A DNA stretch of 64,000 bases from Ekhidna sp964289745. Its GTDB lineage: Bacteria; Bacteroidota; Bacteroidia; Cytophagales; Cyclobacteriaceae. The position numbers and the translations under genes were made by a program. Under the pieces are notes generated by a model, which worked only from the letters and a program-made list of their open reading frames with translations, was not told the origin of the DNA and did no database searches. The stretch lies in the NCBI GenBank assembly GCA_964289745.1, contig CAXYMM010000001.1, positions 1,550,001-1,614,000 of the forward strand. Reading direction: 5' to 3'. Shown here in pieces: positions 1 through 7,903 of the stretch (the stretch's first letter is position 1; every line of letters starts with the position of its first letter).

Positions 1-1
1 T

Positions 2-73
2 CATTATGATCAGGTACCTAAGAATATTTCGGAAGGTGTTATTTCTGAGGTCAAAGGAACGGCTATCGCTTAA
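2..73 (+). CDS. fusA: Elongation factor G, C-terminal end (partial)
   Basis: Only the last 23 codons and the TAA are in the window. The reading frame gives HYDQVPKNISEGV followed by a short basic-acidic tail, which fits the end of EF-G domain V in Bacteroidota. EF-G is the translocation GTPase of the ribosome. It lies 13 nt before rpsJ, the usual str operon order (rpsL-rpsG-fusA-rpsJ), and this placement carries much of the identification because the fragment is short. An ATG at position 6 opens another frame that runs into rpsJ; the fusA frame and the rpsJ start at 87 explain the DNA better. Confidence 0.7.
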   Translation, partial: HYDQVPKNISEGVISEVKGTAIA

Positions 74-86
74 AAAACTAAAAAAG

Positions 87-392
87 ATGAACCAAAAAAT
101 TCGAATTAAACTAAAGTCCTACGATCATAACCTAGTTGATAAGTCATCAGAAAAAATTGTAAGAGCGGTAAAAACTACGGGAGCTATTGTGAGTGGACCT
201 ATCCCTTTGCCTACGGTAAAAGAAAAGTTTACAGTCCTTAAATCACCACATGTAAATAAAAAGGCAAGAGATCAATACCAACTTTGTACCTACAAAAGGC
301 TGGTTGATATTTACAGCAACAGTTCAAAAACAGTAGACGCTTTAATGAAATTAGAACTTCCAAGTGGAGTAGACGTTGAGATCAAGGTCTGA
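87..392 (+). CDS. rpsJ: 30S ribosomal protein S10
   Basis: The product is uS10 (101 aa), a protein of the 30S head that in many bacteria also works with NusB in antitermination. It begins MNQKIRIKLKSYDHN and carries the family signature GPIPLPT at about residues 37-43 and SPHVNKKARDQYQ further on. The frame is open upstream to position 6, but those 27 extra residues are the end of fusA in another frame, so ATG 87 is the start. It closes the str-type run; a 167-nt gap with its own promoter separates it from rplC. Confidence 0.97.
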   Translation: MNQKIRIKLKSYDHNLVDKSSEKIVRAVKTTGAIVSGPIPLPTVKEKFTVLKSPHVNKKARDQYQLCTYKRLVDIYSNSSKTVDALMKLELPSGVDVEIKV

Positions 393-475
393 TGAGAATC
401 TTGTCTTAATGAAGGAGCCAATCGGTTATATTCGGATGAATCTTTTTTTGACTAAGAATTAACGATCAATTATTT

Positions 476-504
476 TTGATCTATTTATGAAATTGTTATT
501 TTTG
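476..504 (+). promoter_or_regulatory. Bacteroidota-type promoter for the rplC ribosomal operon
   Basis: TTG at 476-478 is followed after 18 nt by TATTTTTG at 497-504, an exact match to the TTG/TAnnTTTG promoter of Bacteroidota primary sigma factor. Transcription should start near 511, giving an untranslated leader of about 50 nt before rplC. It sits in the only sizeable gap between rpsJ and rplC, so rplC onward can be expressed separately from fusA-rpsJ. Assigned by pattern only. Confidence 0.65.
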
Positions 505-559
505 CAATCCTTTTCTCGAAAAGACTGCTGGAAAGAGTTAAACTGAATTTAAAAAAACA

Positions 560-1192
560 ATGCCTGGGTTAATAGGACGTAAAGTTGAAATGACTAGCAT
601 ATATAATGAAAACGGTGAGAGCATTGCCTGTACTCTTATTGAAGCTGGTCCTTGTGTGGTCACGCAAGTTAAAAATGAAGAAACTGATGGATATAGGGCA
701 GTTCAGCTGGGCTACGGCGAAAGAAAAGAGAAAAACACACCGAAAGCTCTAAAAGGTCATTTTACAAGGGCAAAGACAACACCAAAAGCTAAAGTTGTTG
801 AATTTAGAGATTTTCGTAAGGAGTTTGAGGACAAGGTAATGCTTGGAAGTGAAATCAAAATAGGAGATGTATTTGCTGAGCAAGATTTTGTTGATGTGGT
901 TGGAACTTCTAAGGGTAAAGGATTTCAAGGTGTAGTAAAAAGACATGGTTTTGGGGGTGTTGGTCAGGCAACGCACGGTCAGCACAATCGACTGAGAGCT
1001 CCTGGATCTATCGGTGCTTGTTCATTTCCTTCCAGAGTTTTTAAAGGACTCAAAATGGCAGGAAGAACGGGAAGTAACAAAGTGAAGATGATCAATCTAA
1101 AGGTTCTTAAGATATATCCGGATAAAAATTTAGTATTAGTGTCTGGGTCGATCCCAGGGGCTAAAAATTCATTCGTAATCCTAGAAAAATAA
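560..1192 (+). CDS. rplC: 50S ribosomal protein L3
   Basis: uL3 (210 aa) binds 23S rRNA early in assembly and its long loop reaches the peptidyl-transferase centre. The N-terminus MPGLIGRKVEMTSIY, the segment GTSKGKGFQGVVKRHGFGG near residues 114-132, and SFPSRVFKGLKMAGRTG near 155-171 are characteristic. The length is typical. It is the first gene after the promoter at 476-504 and is followed by rplD after 2 nt. No Shine-Dalgarno sequence precedes the ATG; the upstream stretch is A-rich, as usual in this phylum. Confidence 0.98.
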   Translation: MPGLIGRKVEMTSIYNENGESIACTLIEAGPCVVTQVKNEETDGYRAVQLGYGERKEKNTPKALKGHFTRAKTTPKAKVVEFRDFRKEFEDKVMLGSEIKIGDVFAEQDFVDVVGTSKGKGFQGVVKRHGFGGVGQATHGQHNRLRAPGSIGACSFPSRVFKGLKMAGRTGSNKVKMINLKVLKIYPDKNLVLVSGSIPGAKNSFVILEK

Positions 1193-1194
1193 TC

Positions 1195-1821
1195 ATGAAG
1201 GTTGCTGTTTTAAATATAAAAGGAGAAGAAACTGGAAGAGATGTATCCCTTGACAAGAAAATCTTTGGTATCGAACCAAACGAGCATGCGGTATATCTCG
1301 ATGTAAAAAATTTTCTTGCTAATCAAAGACAAGGAACAGCAAAGACCAAAGAAAGAAATGAGATCGTTGGATCCACTAAGAAAATCAAGAAACAAAAAGG
1401 TACTGGTACCGCAAGGGTAGGGAGCATAAAATCTCCCGTTTTTAGAGGAGGAGGAACTATTTTTGGTCCAAAGCCACGGGATTATGGTTTCAAACTAAAT
1501 AGAAAGCTTAAGCAACTTGCTAGCAAATCGGTTTTGTCTTCAAGGGCAAAAGAGAAGGCGATTAAGGTTCTCGAAGATGTGAATTTCGAGACACCCAAGA
1601 CAAAAGATTTCATCGAAATCTTAAAAGACCTTTCCCTAGGAGAAAGGAAGACCTTGTTCCTAGTAAATGAGAATAGTAAGAACGTCTATTTATCGTCAAG
1701 AAATATTAAAAAAGCAAACGTTACGACTGTGGCAGAAGTAAACACTTATGACCTAATAAATGCAGAAAATATTGTTTTATGCGAAGGAACACTTGATCAA
1801 CTAAAAAAGAGGTTCAACTAA
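1195..1821 (+). CDS. rplD: 50S ribosomal protein L4
   Basis: uL4 (208 aa) lines the polypeptide exit tunnel. The family core is visible: NFLANQRQGTAKTKERNE (about residues 39-56), then KKIKKQKGTGTARVGSIKSP and the FRGGGTIFGPKPRDY loop, which is the tunnel extension. In gammaproteobacteria L4 represses the S10 operon by binding its leader; whether that happens here is not known and the leader here is short. It lies 2 nt after rplC and 1 nt before rplW, so it is translated as part of one messenger. Confidence 0.98.
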   Translation: MKVAVLNIKGEETGRDVSLDKKIFGIEPNEHAVYLDVKNFLANQRQGTAKTKERNEIVGSTKKIKKQKGTGTARVGSIKSPVFRGGGTIFGPKPRDYGFKLNRKLKQLASKSVLSSRAKEKAIKVLEDVNFETPKTKDFIEILKDLSLGERKTLFLVNENSKNVYLSSRNIKKANVTTVAEVNTYDLINAENIVLCEGTLDQLKKRFN

Positions 1822-1822
1822 A

Positions 1823-2110
1823 ATGGCAGTACTAATAAAACCATTAATAACAGAAAAAGTATCAGGTTTAAATGATCATGGTAAGTATGGTTTCGTGGTT
1901 GATCGAAAGGCAAATAAGGTTCAGATTAAAAACGAAGTTGAGAAGACATACAGCGTAACAGTTGAATCTGTTAACACGATGGTACAACCAGGTAAAGCGA
2001 AAAAGAGATACACTAAATCGAAAATTATCGAAGGTAAGATTCCTGCTTATAAGAAGGCCATTATTCAGGTTGCTGATGGTGAAATAATTGATTTTTATAG
2101 CGGAATATAA
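1823..2110 (+). CDS. rplW: 50S ribosomal protein L23
   Basis: uL23 (95 aa) sits at the tunnel exit and is the docking site for trigger factor and SRP. The start MAVLIKPLITEKVSGL and the central KYGFVVDRKANKVQIKNEVE match the family; the segment MVQPGKAKKRYTK is the basic loop. The length is within the normal bacterial range. The gene begins 1 nt after the rplD stop and ends 9 nt before rplB. Confidence 0.98.
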   Translation: MAVLIKPLITEKVSGLNDHGKYGFVVDRKANKVQIKNEVEKTYSVTVESVNTMVQPGKAKKRYTKSKIIEGKIPAYKKAIIQVADGEIIDFYSGI

Positions 2111-2119
2111 AATACTAAG

Positions 2120-2940
2120 ATGGCTGTAAAAAAACTTAAACCTACTACACCGGGCCAACGATTTAGAGTGGCACCTGTTTTTAGTGAGATCACGACTGAT
2201 ACTCCTGAAAAGTCACTTGTTACGATCAACCCAAGAAACGGTGGTCGGAATAATCAGGGACGAATGACGGTTCGTAACGTTGGCGGTGGCCACAAGAAGA
2301 AATTGCGAATTATTGACTTCAAGAGAGATAAGCATGGAATTCCTGCTACGGTAAAGTCGATAGAGTACGATCCAAACAGAACAGCAAGAATCGCATTATT
2401 ACATTACGCAGACGGTGAGAAAAGATACATCATCGCACCTGAGGAACTTAAGGTAGATACAGTTTTAAACTCTGGTAAAGGAGTCGCCCCTGAAGTAGGA
2501 AATACCTTGTTTTTGTCTGACATACCGTTAGGTTCTATTATTCACAATATAGAGCTTAAACCTGGAAAGGGAGGAGTTCTGGCAAGAAGTGCAGGTTCTT
2601 ATGTACAATTGGTTGCACGAGAAGGAAAGTATTCTACATTAAAAATGCCATCGGGCGAAACGAGGTTAATTCTAAATACATGTCTGGCTACGATTGGAAC
2701 TGTCTCTAATTCTGATCATATGAATGTCAGACTTGGAAAAGCAGGTCGAAACAGGTGGTTGGGGAAAAGACCTCGAGTAAGAGGTGTTGCGATGAATCCC
2801 GTAGACCACCCAATGGGTGGTGGTGAAGGTAGATCTTCTGGAGGTCACCCTAGATCAAGAAATGGTCTTTACGCTAAAGGTAAAAAGACCAGAAGACCTA
2901 ATAAATATTCAGACAAGCATATAGTTAAAAGAGGGAAGTA

Positions 2941-2941
<1 letters not shown>
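2120..2941 (+). CDS. rplB: 50S ribosomal protein L2
   Basis: uL2 (273 aa) is a primary 23S rRNA binder needed for subunit joining and peptidyl transfer. Family landmarks include the GGHKKKLRIIDFKRD segment near residues 55-69, the middle KPGKGGVLARSAGSY stretch, and the C-terminal RGVAMNPVDHPMGGGEGR containing the conserved histidine of the peptidyl-transferase region. The length is standard. Its TAA shares one base with the ATG of rpsS, indicating coupled translation. Confidence 0.98.
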
Positions 2942-3219
<278 letters not shown>

Positions 3220-3231
3220 TTGATAGCACCA

Positions 3232-3699
3232 ATGGAAGCCGAAAAGAAATTGAAAAAATCAGTTAAAACCAGACTTCAGAAAGAAGCCGAAAAAAAAATT
3301 TGTGAAGAAAATAGCGGAAAGTTAGGTGCTGTAAAATCGTCCCTTCGCAATATTCCTACTTCTCCACGGAAAATGAGGTTGGTAGCCGATATAATAAGAG
3401 GAGAACGAGCTAATGTCGCTCTTAATATTTTAAAGTTCGATGGGCATATAGGATCTGTATATATTGAAAAATTACTTTTAACAGCGATTGCCGATTGGCA
3501 AAATGCAAATGAGGAAGTGAATATCGAAGAAGCCGATCTCTATATAAAAGAAATCTTCGTCGATAGTGCTCGAATGCTTAAAAGATTAAGACCTGCACCA
3601 CAGGGAAGGGCACATAGAATAAGGAAAAGATCAAACCACGTAACCATCGTAATTGACAATCATAACGAAGTGGTAAATCAAAATAAAGAAAGCAAATAA
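3232..3699 (+). CDS. rplV: 50S ribosomal protein L22
   Basis: uL22 (155 aa) lines the exit tunnel with a long hairpin. The core starts at the conserved NIPTSPRKMRLVADIIRGE, about residues 41-59, and ends with the hairpin RPAPQGRAHRIRKRSNHVTI. The first 35-40 residues are a lysine-rich extension; longer N-termini than the E. coli form are common in Bacteroidota. The frame is open back to a TTG at 3220, but ATG 3232 gives a start like those of relatives and is preferred. The stop overlaps the rpsC ATG by one base. Confidence 0.95.
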   Translation: MEAEKKLKKSVKTRLQKEAEKKICEENSGKLGAVKSSLRNIPTSPRKMRLVADIIRGERANVALNILKFDGHIGSVYIEKLLLTAIADWQNANEEVNIEEADLYIKEIFVDSARMLKRLRPAPQGRAHRIRKRSNHVTIVIDNHNEVVNQNKESK

Positions 3700-4424
3700 T
3701 GGGAACTAAGGTAAATCCTATTGGATTCAGATTAGGTGTTATCAAAGGTTGGGATTCCGCGTGGTTTGATAGCAAATCTTATGCCGACAAAATTGTTGAG
3801 GATAATAAAATTCGTAATTATATAAAAGCTAGAATACCCAAAGGAGGTATTTCCAAGATAGTTATTGAAAGAACGCTCAAAAGAATAACGCTTACGGTTC
3901 ATACAGCACGTCCGGGCGTGGTGATTGGAAAAGGGGGATCAGAGGTGGATAAGATCAAAGAAGAACTCAAAAACCTTACAGGTAAAGATCTTCAAATTAA
4001 TATATTCGAAATTAAAAGGCCCGAGTTAGATGCGAAGTTGGTTGGGGAGTCAATCGCTCAACAACTTCAGGCTCGAATCTCATTTAGAAGAGCTATGAAG
4101 CAAGCAATTGCTTCCTCAATAAGAGTTGGAGCACAGGGTATAAAAGTAAAATGTTCGGGTAGATTAGGTGGTGCGGAGATGGCTAGAAGCGAGCAGTACA
4201 AAGAGGGTAGAATTCCCCTCCATACACTAAGAGCCGACATTGATTACGCCCTATCGGAGGCAAATACGATATATGGAAAAATAGGTATCAAAGTATGGAT
4301 TTTCAAAGGGGAAGTTTTTGGAAAGAGAGATCTTTTACCAAATGTGGGTCAAGTTGGTAGAGAGTCCAATTCTCTAGGGGGTGGTTCTAACCGCCGACGA
4401 AGAGATAATAGAAGAAGAAAGTAA
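3699..4424 (+). CDS. rpsC: 30S ribosomal protein S3
   Basis: uS3 (241 aa) forms part of the messenger entry site. MGTKVNPIGFRLGVIKGWDS opens the protein; the KH domain carries the GXXG loop within RPGVVIGKGGSEVDKIK near residues 70-86; the C-terminal domain has GRLGGAEMARSE. The last 15 residues are a serine-glycine-arginine tail ending in RRRRDNRRRK, a basic extension. It overlaps rplV by one base and is 14 nt from rplP. Confidence 0.98.
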   Translation: MGTKVNPIGFRLGVIKGWDSAWFDSKSYADKIVEDNKIRNYIKARIPKGGISKIVIERTLKRITLTVHTARPGVVIGKGGSEVDKIKEELKNLTGKDLQINIFEIKRPELDAKLVGESIAQQLQARISFRRAMKQAIASSIRVGAQGIKVKCSGRLGGAEMARSEQYKEGRIPLHTLRADIDYALSEANTIYGKIGIKVWIFKGEVFGKRDLLPNVGQVGRESNSLGGGSNRRRRDNRRRK

Positions 4425-4438
4425 AAGTTTAGAAGAGG

Positions 4439-4861
4439 ATGTTACAGCCTAAAAGAACAAAATTTAGAAAGATGCAAAAAGGTCGTGTCAAAGGCCTTGC
4501 AAACAGAGGGCATAGACTCGCTTTCGGAACTTTCGGAATAAAGTCATTAGAACCTAGTTGGATCACGAGCCGTCAGATTGAAGCAGCAAGGATTGCTATG
4601 ACCAGAGCAATGAAAAGAGAGGGACAGGTTTGGATCAGAATTTTCCCCGACAAACCTATCACAAAAAAACCTGCTGAAGTTAGAATGGGTAAGGGTAAAG
4701 GAGCACCTGAATATTGGGTCGCAACGGTAAAGCCCGGAGCGGTTCTTTTTGAAGCATCAGGAGTTAATATTGAATTGGCTAAAGAGGCCTTGAGATTAGC
4801 AGCTCAAAAACTTCCATTATCTACAAAATTTACAGTCGCAAAAGATTATAAGCCTGAATAA
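4439..4861 (+). CDS. rplP: 50S ribosomal protein L16
   Basis: uL16 (140 aa) positions the A-site tRNA and is a late assembly protein. The start MLQPKRTKFRKMQKGR, the ITSRQIEAARIAMTRAMKR segment and the loop RMGKGKGAPEYWVA near residues 82-95 identify it. The arginine in the GKGKGAPE loop region is the site modified by a hydroxylase in some bacteria. The stop codon overlaps the rpmC start by one base. Confidence 0.98.
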   Translation: MLQPKRTKFRKMQKGRVKGLANRGHRLAFGTFGIKSLEPSWITSRQIEAARIAMTRAMKREGQVWIRIFPDKPITKKPAEVRMGKGKGAPEYWVATVKPGAVLFEASGVNIELAKEALRLAAQKLPLSTKFTVAKDYKPE

Positions 4862-5073
4862 TGAAAAATTCTGAGTTAAGAGGTCTAAGTATAGAAGAGC
4901 TTAAAAATAAGTTAGCCATTGAAAAGGAAAACGGTAGCAAATTGAAGTTTGCTCATAGTATCACACCAATTGAGAATCCAGTAAAAATCAGAGAGACTCG
5001 GAAGTTAGTAGCAAGAATTGAAACTGAGATTCGCGCAAAGGAACGAAATGAAGTTGCTGAATCAATAAAATAA
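4861..5073 (+). CDS. rpmC: 50S ribosomal protein L29
   Basis: uL29 (70 aa) is a two-helix protein near the tunnel exit. The N-terminal helix has the family pattern ELRGLSIEELKNKLAIEKEN and the second helix holds ENPVKIRETRKLVARIETE. It lies between rplP and rpsQ as in nearly all bacteria, overlapping rplP by one base. Confidence 0.97.
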   Translation: MKNSELRGLSIEELKNKLAIEKENGSKLKFAHSITPIENPVKIRETRKLVARIETEIRAKERNEVAESIK

Positions 5074-5082
5074 TACTCAGTA

Positions 5083-5337
5083 ATGGAAAGAAATTTAAGA
5101 AAAGAAAGAATAGGTCAGGTAATAAGCAATAAGATGCAGAAAAGCATTACAGTTGCAGTTGAACGAAAAGTGAAACACCCGATTTATGGAAAATTTGTTA
5201 GAAAAACTTCTAAGCTTACTGCGCATGACGAGAAGAACGATTGCAATGTAGGAGATACAGTGAAAGTGATGGAGACACGGCCCTTGAGTAAGAATAAGCG
5301 CTGGAGACTTGTAGAAATTGTAGAAAGAGCTAAGTGA
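5083..5337 (+). CDS. rpsQ: 30S ribosomal protein S17
   Basis: uS17 (84 aa) is an OB-fold primary binder of 16S rRNA. The signature RKERIGQVISNKMQKSITV and the later HPIYGKFVRKTSKLTAHDE and RPLSKNKRWRLVEIVE segments are all present. The last base of its TGA is the first base of the rplN ATG, so the two genes are translationally coupled. Confidence 0.98.
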   Translation: MERNLRKERIGQVISNKMQKSITVAVERKVKHPIYGKFVRKTSKLTAHDEKNDCNVGDTVKVMETRPLSKNKRWRLVEIVERAK

Positions 5338-5705
5338 TGGTACAGCAGGAATCAAGATTATCAGTAGCAGATAACAGCGGAGCTAAAGAAGTTTTAGTAA
5401 TCCGAGTACTTGGCGGAACCAAGAAGAGATACGCTTCCGTGGGTGACAAAGTTATTGTAACAGTTAAGCACTCCACTTCTTCTGGTAATTTGAAGAAAGG
5501 AACAGTTTCTAGGGCTGTGGTGGTAAGAACTAAGAAAGAAGTAAGAAGAAAGGATGGATCCTACATCCGTTTTGAAGATAACGCTGCGGTGTTACTAACA
5601 GCTAACGACGAACCGAGAGGAACTCGAATTTTTGGTCCAGTAGCACGAGAACTTAGAGAAAAGCAGTTTATGAAAATTGTATCACTAGCCCCCGAAGTAC
5701 TTTAA
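5337..5705 (+). CDS. rplN: 50S ribosomal protein L14
   Basis: uL14 (122 aa) forms an intersubunit bridge and is the docking site of the silencing factor RsfS. It opens MVQQESRLSVADNSGAK and has the conserved GGTKKRYASVGDKVIVTVK and VVRTKKEVRRKDGSYIRFEDN segments, ending in the FGPVARELREKQFMKI motif. A GTG at 5334 precedes the ATG in frame; ATG 5337 gives the canonical N-terminus and is chosen. Confidence 0.98.
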   Translation: MVQQESRLSVADNSGAKEVLVIRVLGGTKKRYASVGDKVIVTVKHSTSSGNLKKGTVSRAVVVRTKKEVRRKDGSYIRFEDNAAVLLTANDEPRGTRIFGPVARELREKQFMKIVSLAPEVL

Positions 5706-5707
5706 AG

Positions 5708-6040
5708 ATGAGCAAAATAAAGTTTCATACACGTAAAGGAGATACTGTCAAAATCATTGCAGGAAATGACAAAGGGAAGACGGGTAAGGTTCTTGAAGTA
5801 AATACTTCAAAATATAGAGCAATCGTTGAAGGTGCTAATATGGTAACTAAGCATGTGAAACCATCTGCTACTAATCCAGAGGGAGGTATTCAAGAGACAG
5901 AAGCCTCAATTCATATTAGTAATTTGATGGTTGTGAATCCCTCATCAGGGACTGCTTCTCGAGTTGGTAGAAAGAAGAATGATGAAGGTAAGCTTCAACG
6001 ATATTCAAATAAATCCGGAGAATTTATAACCAATGGCTAA
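5708..6040 (+). CDS. rplX: 50S ribosomal protein L24
   Basis: uL24 (110 aa) is one of the two initiators of 50S assembly. The KOW motif is visible as GDTVKIIAGNDKGKTGKVLEV near residues 11-31, followed by NMVTKHVKPSATNPEGGI, a family hallmark. The gene overlaps rplE by 8 nt, with the rplE ATG inside its last codons. Confidence 0.98.
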   Translation: MSKIKFHTRKGDTVKIIAGNDKGKTGKVLEVNTSKYRAIVEGANMVTKHVKPSATNPEGGIQETEASIHISNLMVVNPSSGTASRVGRKKNDEGKLQRYSNKSGEFITNG

Positions 6041-6587
6041 CCCTAGATTAAAAGATAAATATAATAAGGAAATTGTACCTCAATTAAAAGACCAGTTTCA
6101 GTACAAGTCCGTAATGCAAGTACCTAAATTGACGAAAATTGCCATCAATAAGGGTATCGGTCAAGCAGTTTCCGACAAAAAAATGGTTGATACAGGTGTT
6201 GAGGAATTAACTATGATTACTGGTCAACAGGCAATTCCAACCATTGCTAAGAAGTCAGTATCCAACTTCAAACTTAGAGAAGGAATGCCAATCGGAGCTA
6301 AGGTTACTTTGAGAGGAAATAAGATGTATGAATTTTTAGATCGCCTCATGACAGTCGCCTTACCTAGAGTAAGGGATTTTAGAGGGATTCGTGAGAAAGG
6401 TTTTGATGGAAGAGGTAATTATACATTAGGTGTTCAGGAGCAAATTATTTTCCCAGAAATCAGTATCGATAAAATCAAAAGTATCTCAGGTATGGATATC
6501 ACATTTGTGACTACCGCAGATACAGATGAAGAAAGTCTAGAATTACTAAGAGCATTCGGAATGCCTTTTACTTCTAAAAAGAATTAA
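6033..6587 (+). CDS. rplE: 50S ribosomal protein L5
   Basis: uL5 (184 aa) carries 5S rRNA into the central protuberance. The start MANPRLKDKYNKEIVPQLK, the KISINKGIG-like segment KIAINKGIG, GQQAIPTIAKKSVSNFKLREGMPIG, and the RDFRGIREKGFDGRGNYTLG stretch are characteristic. The length matches the family. It begins inside the end of rplX. Confidence 0.98.
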   Translation: MANPRLKDKYNKEIVPQLKDQFQYKSVMQVPKLTKIAINKGIGQAVSDKKMVDTGVEELTMITGQQAIPTIAKKSVSNFKLREGMPIGAKVTLRGNKMYEFLDRLMTVALPRVRDFRGIREKGFDGRGNYTLGVQEQIIFPEISIDKIKSISGMDITFVTTADTDEESLELLRAFGMPFTSKKN

Positions 6588-6591
6588 GAAT

Positions 6592-6861
6592 ATGGCAAGA
6601 GAATCAATAAAAGCGAGAGAACGAAAGCGAGAAAAGTTAGTTACCAGATATGCGAAGAAAAGAGCAGCTTTAAAGGCTGATGGAGATTACAATGCACTTG
6701 ATAAACTTCCAAGAAATTCCTCTAAAGTAAGATTGCATAATAGGTGTAAGCTTACTGGAAGACCTAAAGGATACATGAGGAAGTTCGGTATTTCTCGGGT
6801 TACATTCAGAGAGATGGCGGCCGAAGGAAAAATACCTGGAGTTACTAAAGCTAGTTGGTAG
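6592..6861 (+). CDS. rpsN: 30S ribosomal protein S14 (zinc-free type)
   Basis: uS14 (89 aa) lies in the 30S head. It opens MARESIKARERKREKLV and ends with the conserved RCKLTGRPKGYMRKFGISRVTFREMA motif. This is the longer form without the CXXC pairs, as in most Bacteroidota, so it does not need zinc. It closes the first spc segment; a 75-nt gap with a promoter-like box and an unusual Shine-Dalgarno sequence separates it from rpsH. Confidence 0.97.
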   Translation: MARESIKARERKREKLVTRYAKKRAALKADGDYNALDKLPRNSSKVRLHNRCKLTGRPKGYMRKFGISRVTFREMAAEGKIPGVTKASW

Positions 6862-6889
6862 AAAATTTTCGATTCAAAATATTAATTAT

Positions 6890-6897
6890 TATTTTTG
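6890..6897 (+). promoter_or_regulatory. Possible internal promoter -7 box before rpsH
   Basis: TATTTTTG at 6890-6897 matches TAnnTTTG exactly. No TTG is found at the expected distance upstream (the region reads ATTTTCG), so the -33 part is poor. A start near 6904 would make a very short leader for rpsH. Identical to the -7 box of the rplC promoter at 497-504. Confidence 0.4.
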
Positions 6898-6910
6898 CAC
6901 CCCCTTTTCT

Positions 6911-6919
6911 AAAGGAGGT
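6911..6919 (+). promoter_or_regulatory. Strong Shine-Dalgarno-like sequence in the rpsH leader
   Basis: AAAGGAGGT at 6911-6919 is a near-perfect complement of the 16S rRNA 3' end, in a window where almost no gene has one. It is 17 nt before the rpsH ATG, farther than the usual 5-10 nt, and 5 nt of it (AAAGG) can pair with CCTTT at 6903-6907 in a tight hairpin. A small decoy frame begins at ATG 6932, but it stops after three codons. Possible translational control; function unproven. Confidence 0.45.
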
Positions 6920-6936
6920 CTAAGTGTATTTATGAA

Positions 6937-7335
6937 ATGGTAACAGACCCTATAGCAGATTATTTAACTAGAATTCGCAATGCAATAAAGGCGAATCACC
7001 GTGTAGTAGAAGTCCCTGCTTCAAACTTGAAGAAAGAGATGACCAGAGTACTTCACAGCAAGGGATATATAAGAAATTATAAGTTCGAGGAAAATTCTAA
7101 ACAAGGCACAATCAAGATTGCTTTGAAATACAATCCCAACACGAAACAGTCTGCAATAACGAGTCTAGAGCGTATCAGCACTCCTGGGCTTAGAAAATAT
7201 GCCGGAGTTGAGAACTTGCCCAGAGTTTTAAACGGGTTAGGAATAGCAATTATGTCCACTTCAAAAGGAGTCATTTCTGATAAAGAAGCGAGACAAAATC
7301 GTGTCGGAGGAGAGGTTTTATGTTACGTCTATTAA
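6937..7335 (+). CDS. rpsH: 30S ribosomal protein S8
   Basis: uS8 (132 aa) binds helix 21 of 16S rRNA; in E. coli it also represses the spc operon. It starts MVTDPIADYLTRIRNAIKA and ends in the conserved region GVISDKEARQNRVGGEVLCYVY. It follows a 75-nt gap with a promoter-like box and a strong Shine-Dalgarno sequence, both unusual inside this run. The downstream neighbour rplF begins 10 nt later. Confidence 0.98.
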   Translation: MVTDPIADYLTRIRNAIKANHRVVEVPASNLKKEMTRVLHSKGYIRNYKFEENSKQGTIKIALKYNPNTKQSAITSLERISTPGLRKYAGVENLPRVLNGLGIAIMSTSKGVISDKEARQNRVGGEVLCYVY

Positions 7336-7345
7336 TTAAATTAAG

Positions 7346-7897
7346 ATGTCTAGAGTAGGAAAAGCACCCATTAAGTTACCAGAAGGCGTAGTACTTTCTA
7401 TAAATAAAAACGTAGTTAGCGTAAAGGGTCCAAAGGGGGAATTATCCCAATCGATAGATCCAGACATAACCTGCAAACTTGAAAATGGTATTTTTACCGT
7501 TGATAGACCAACCGAACAGAAAAGACATAAAAGTTTACATGGTCTATATCGCTCACTAGTGAATAACATGGTAGAGGGTGTAAGCAATGGATATAAAAAA
7601 GATTTAGAATTAGTTGGGGTTGGATTTAAAGCTACAGTACAGAACAATGTTTTGGAGCTTAACCTAGGCTATTCACACAGCATATATTTCGCTGTTCCTG
7701 AAGAAATAAAGGTTACTGCTGTTACAGAAAAAGGAAAAAACCCAATTGTGACGCTCGAAGGAATTGATAAACAGCTTGTAGGTCAAATTGCAGCAAAAGT
7801 TAAATCTCTCAGAAAAGTTGAGCCATACAAAGGAAAAGGGATAAGGTTCGTTGGTGAATTGGTAAGAAGAAAAGCGGGTAAAACTGCTGCTAAATAA
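7346..7897 (+). CDS. rplF: 50S ribosomal protein L6
   Basis: uL6 (183 aa) is a two-domain protein near the GTPase centre. The start MSRVGKAPIKLPEGV, the interdomain SLVNNMVEGVSNGYKKDLELVGVG near residues 71-94 and the C-terminal KVRKVEPYKGKGI-like motif LRKVEPYKGKGIRF are present. The length is usual. Spacing to rplR is 6 nt. Confidence 0.98.
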   Translation: MSRVGKAPIKLPEGVVLSINKNVVSVKGPKGELSQSIDPDITCKLENGIFTVDRPTEQKRHKSLHGLYRSLVNNMVEGVSNGYKKDLELVGVGFKATVQNNVLELNLGYSHSIYFAVPEEIKVTAVTEKGKNPIVTLEGIDKQLVGQIAAKVKSLRKVEPYKGKGIRFVGELVRRKAGKTAAK

Positions 7898-7903
7898 TAA
7901 GAT

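Noticed and set aside
6..86. N-terminal extension of rpsJ from ATG 6
   Set aside because: Those bases read as the end of fusA in another frame, and S10 starts at ATG 87 in all relatives.
3220..3231. TTG 3220 as start of rplV
   Set aside because: ATG 3232 is only four codons on and gives an N-terminus like those of relatives.
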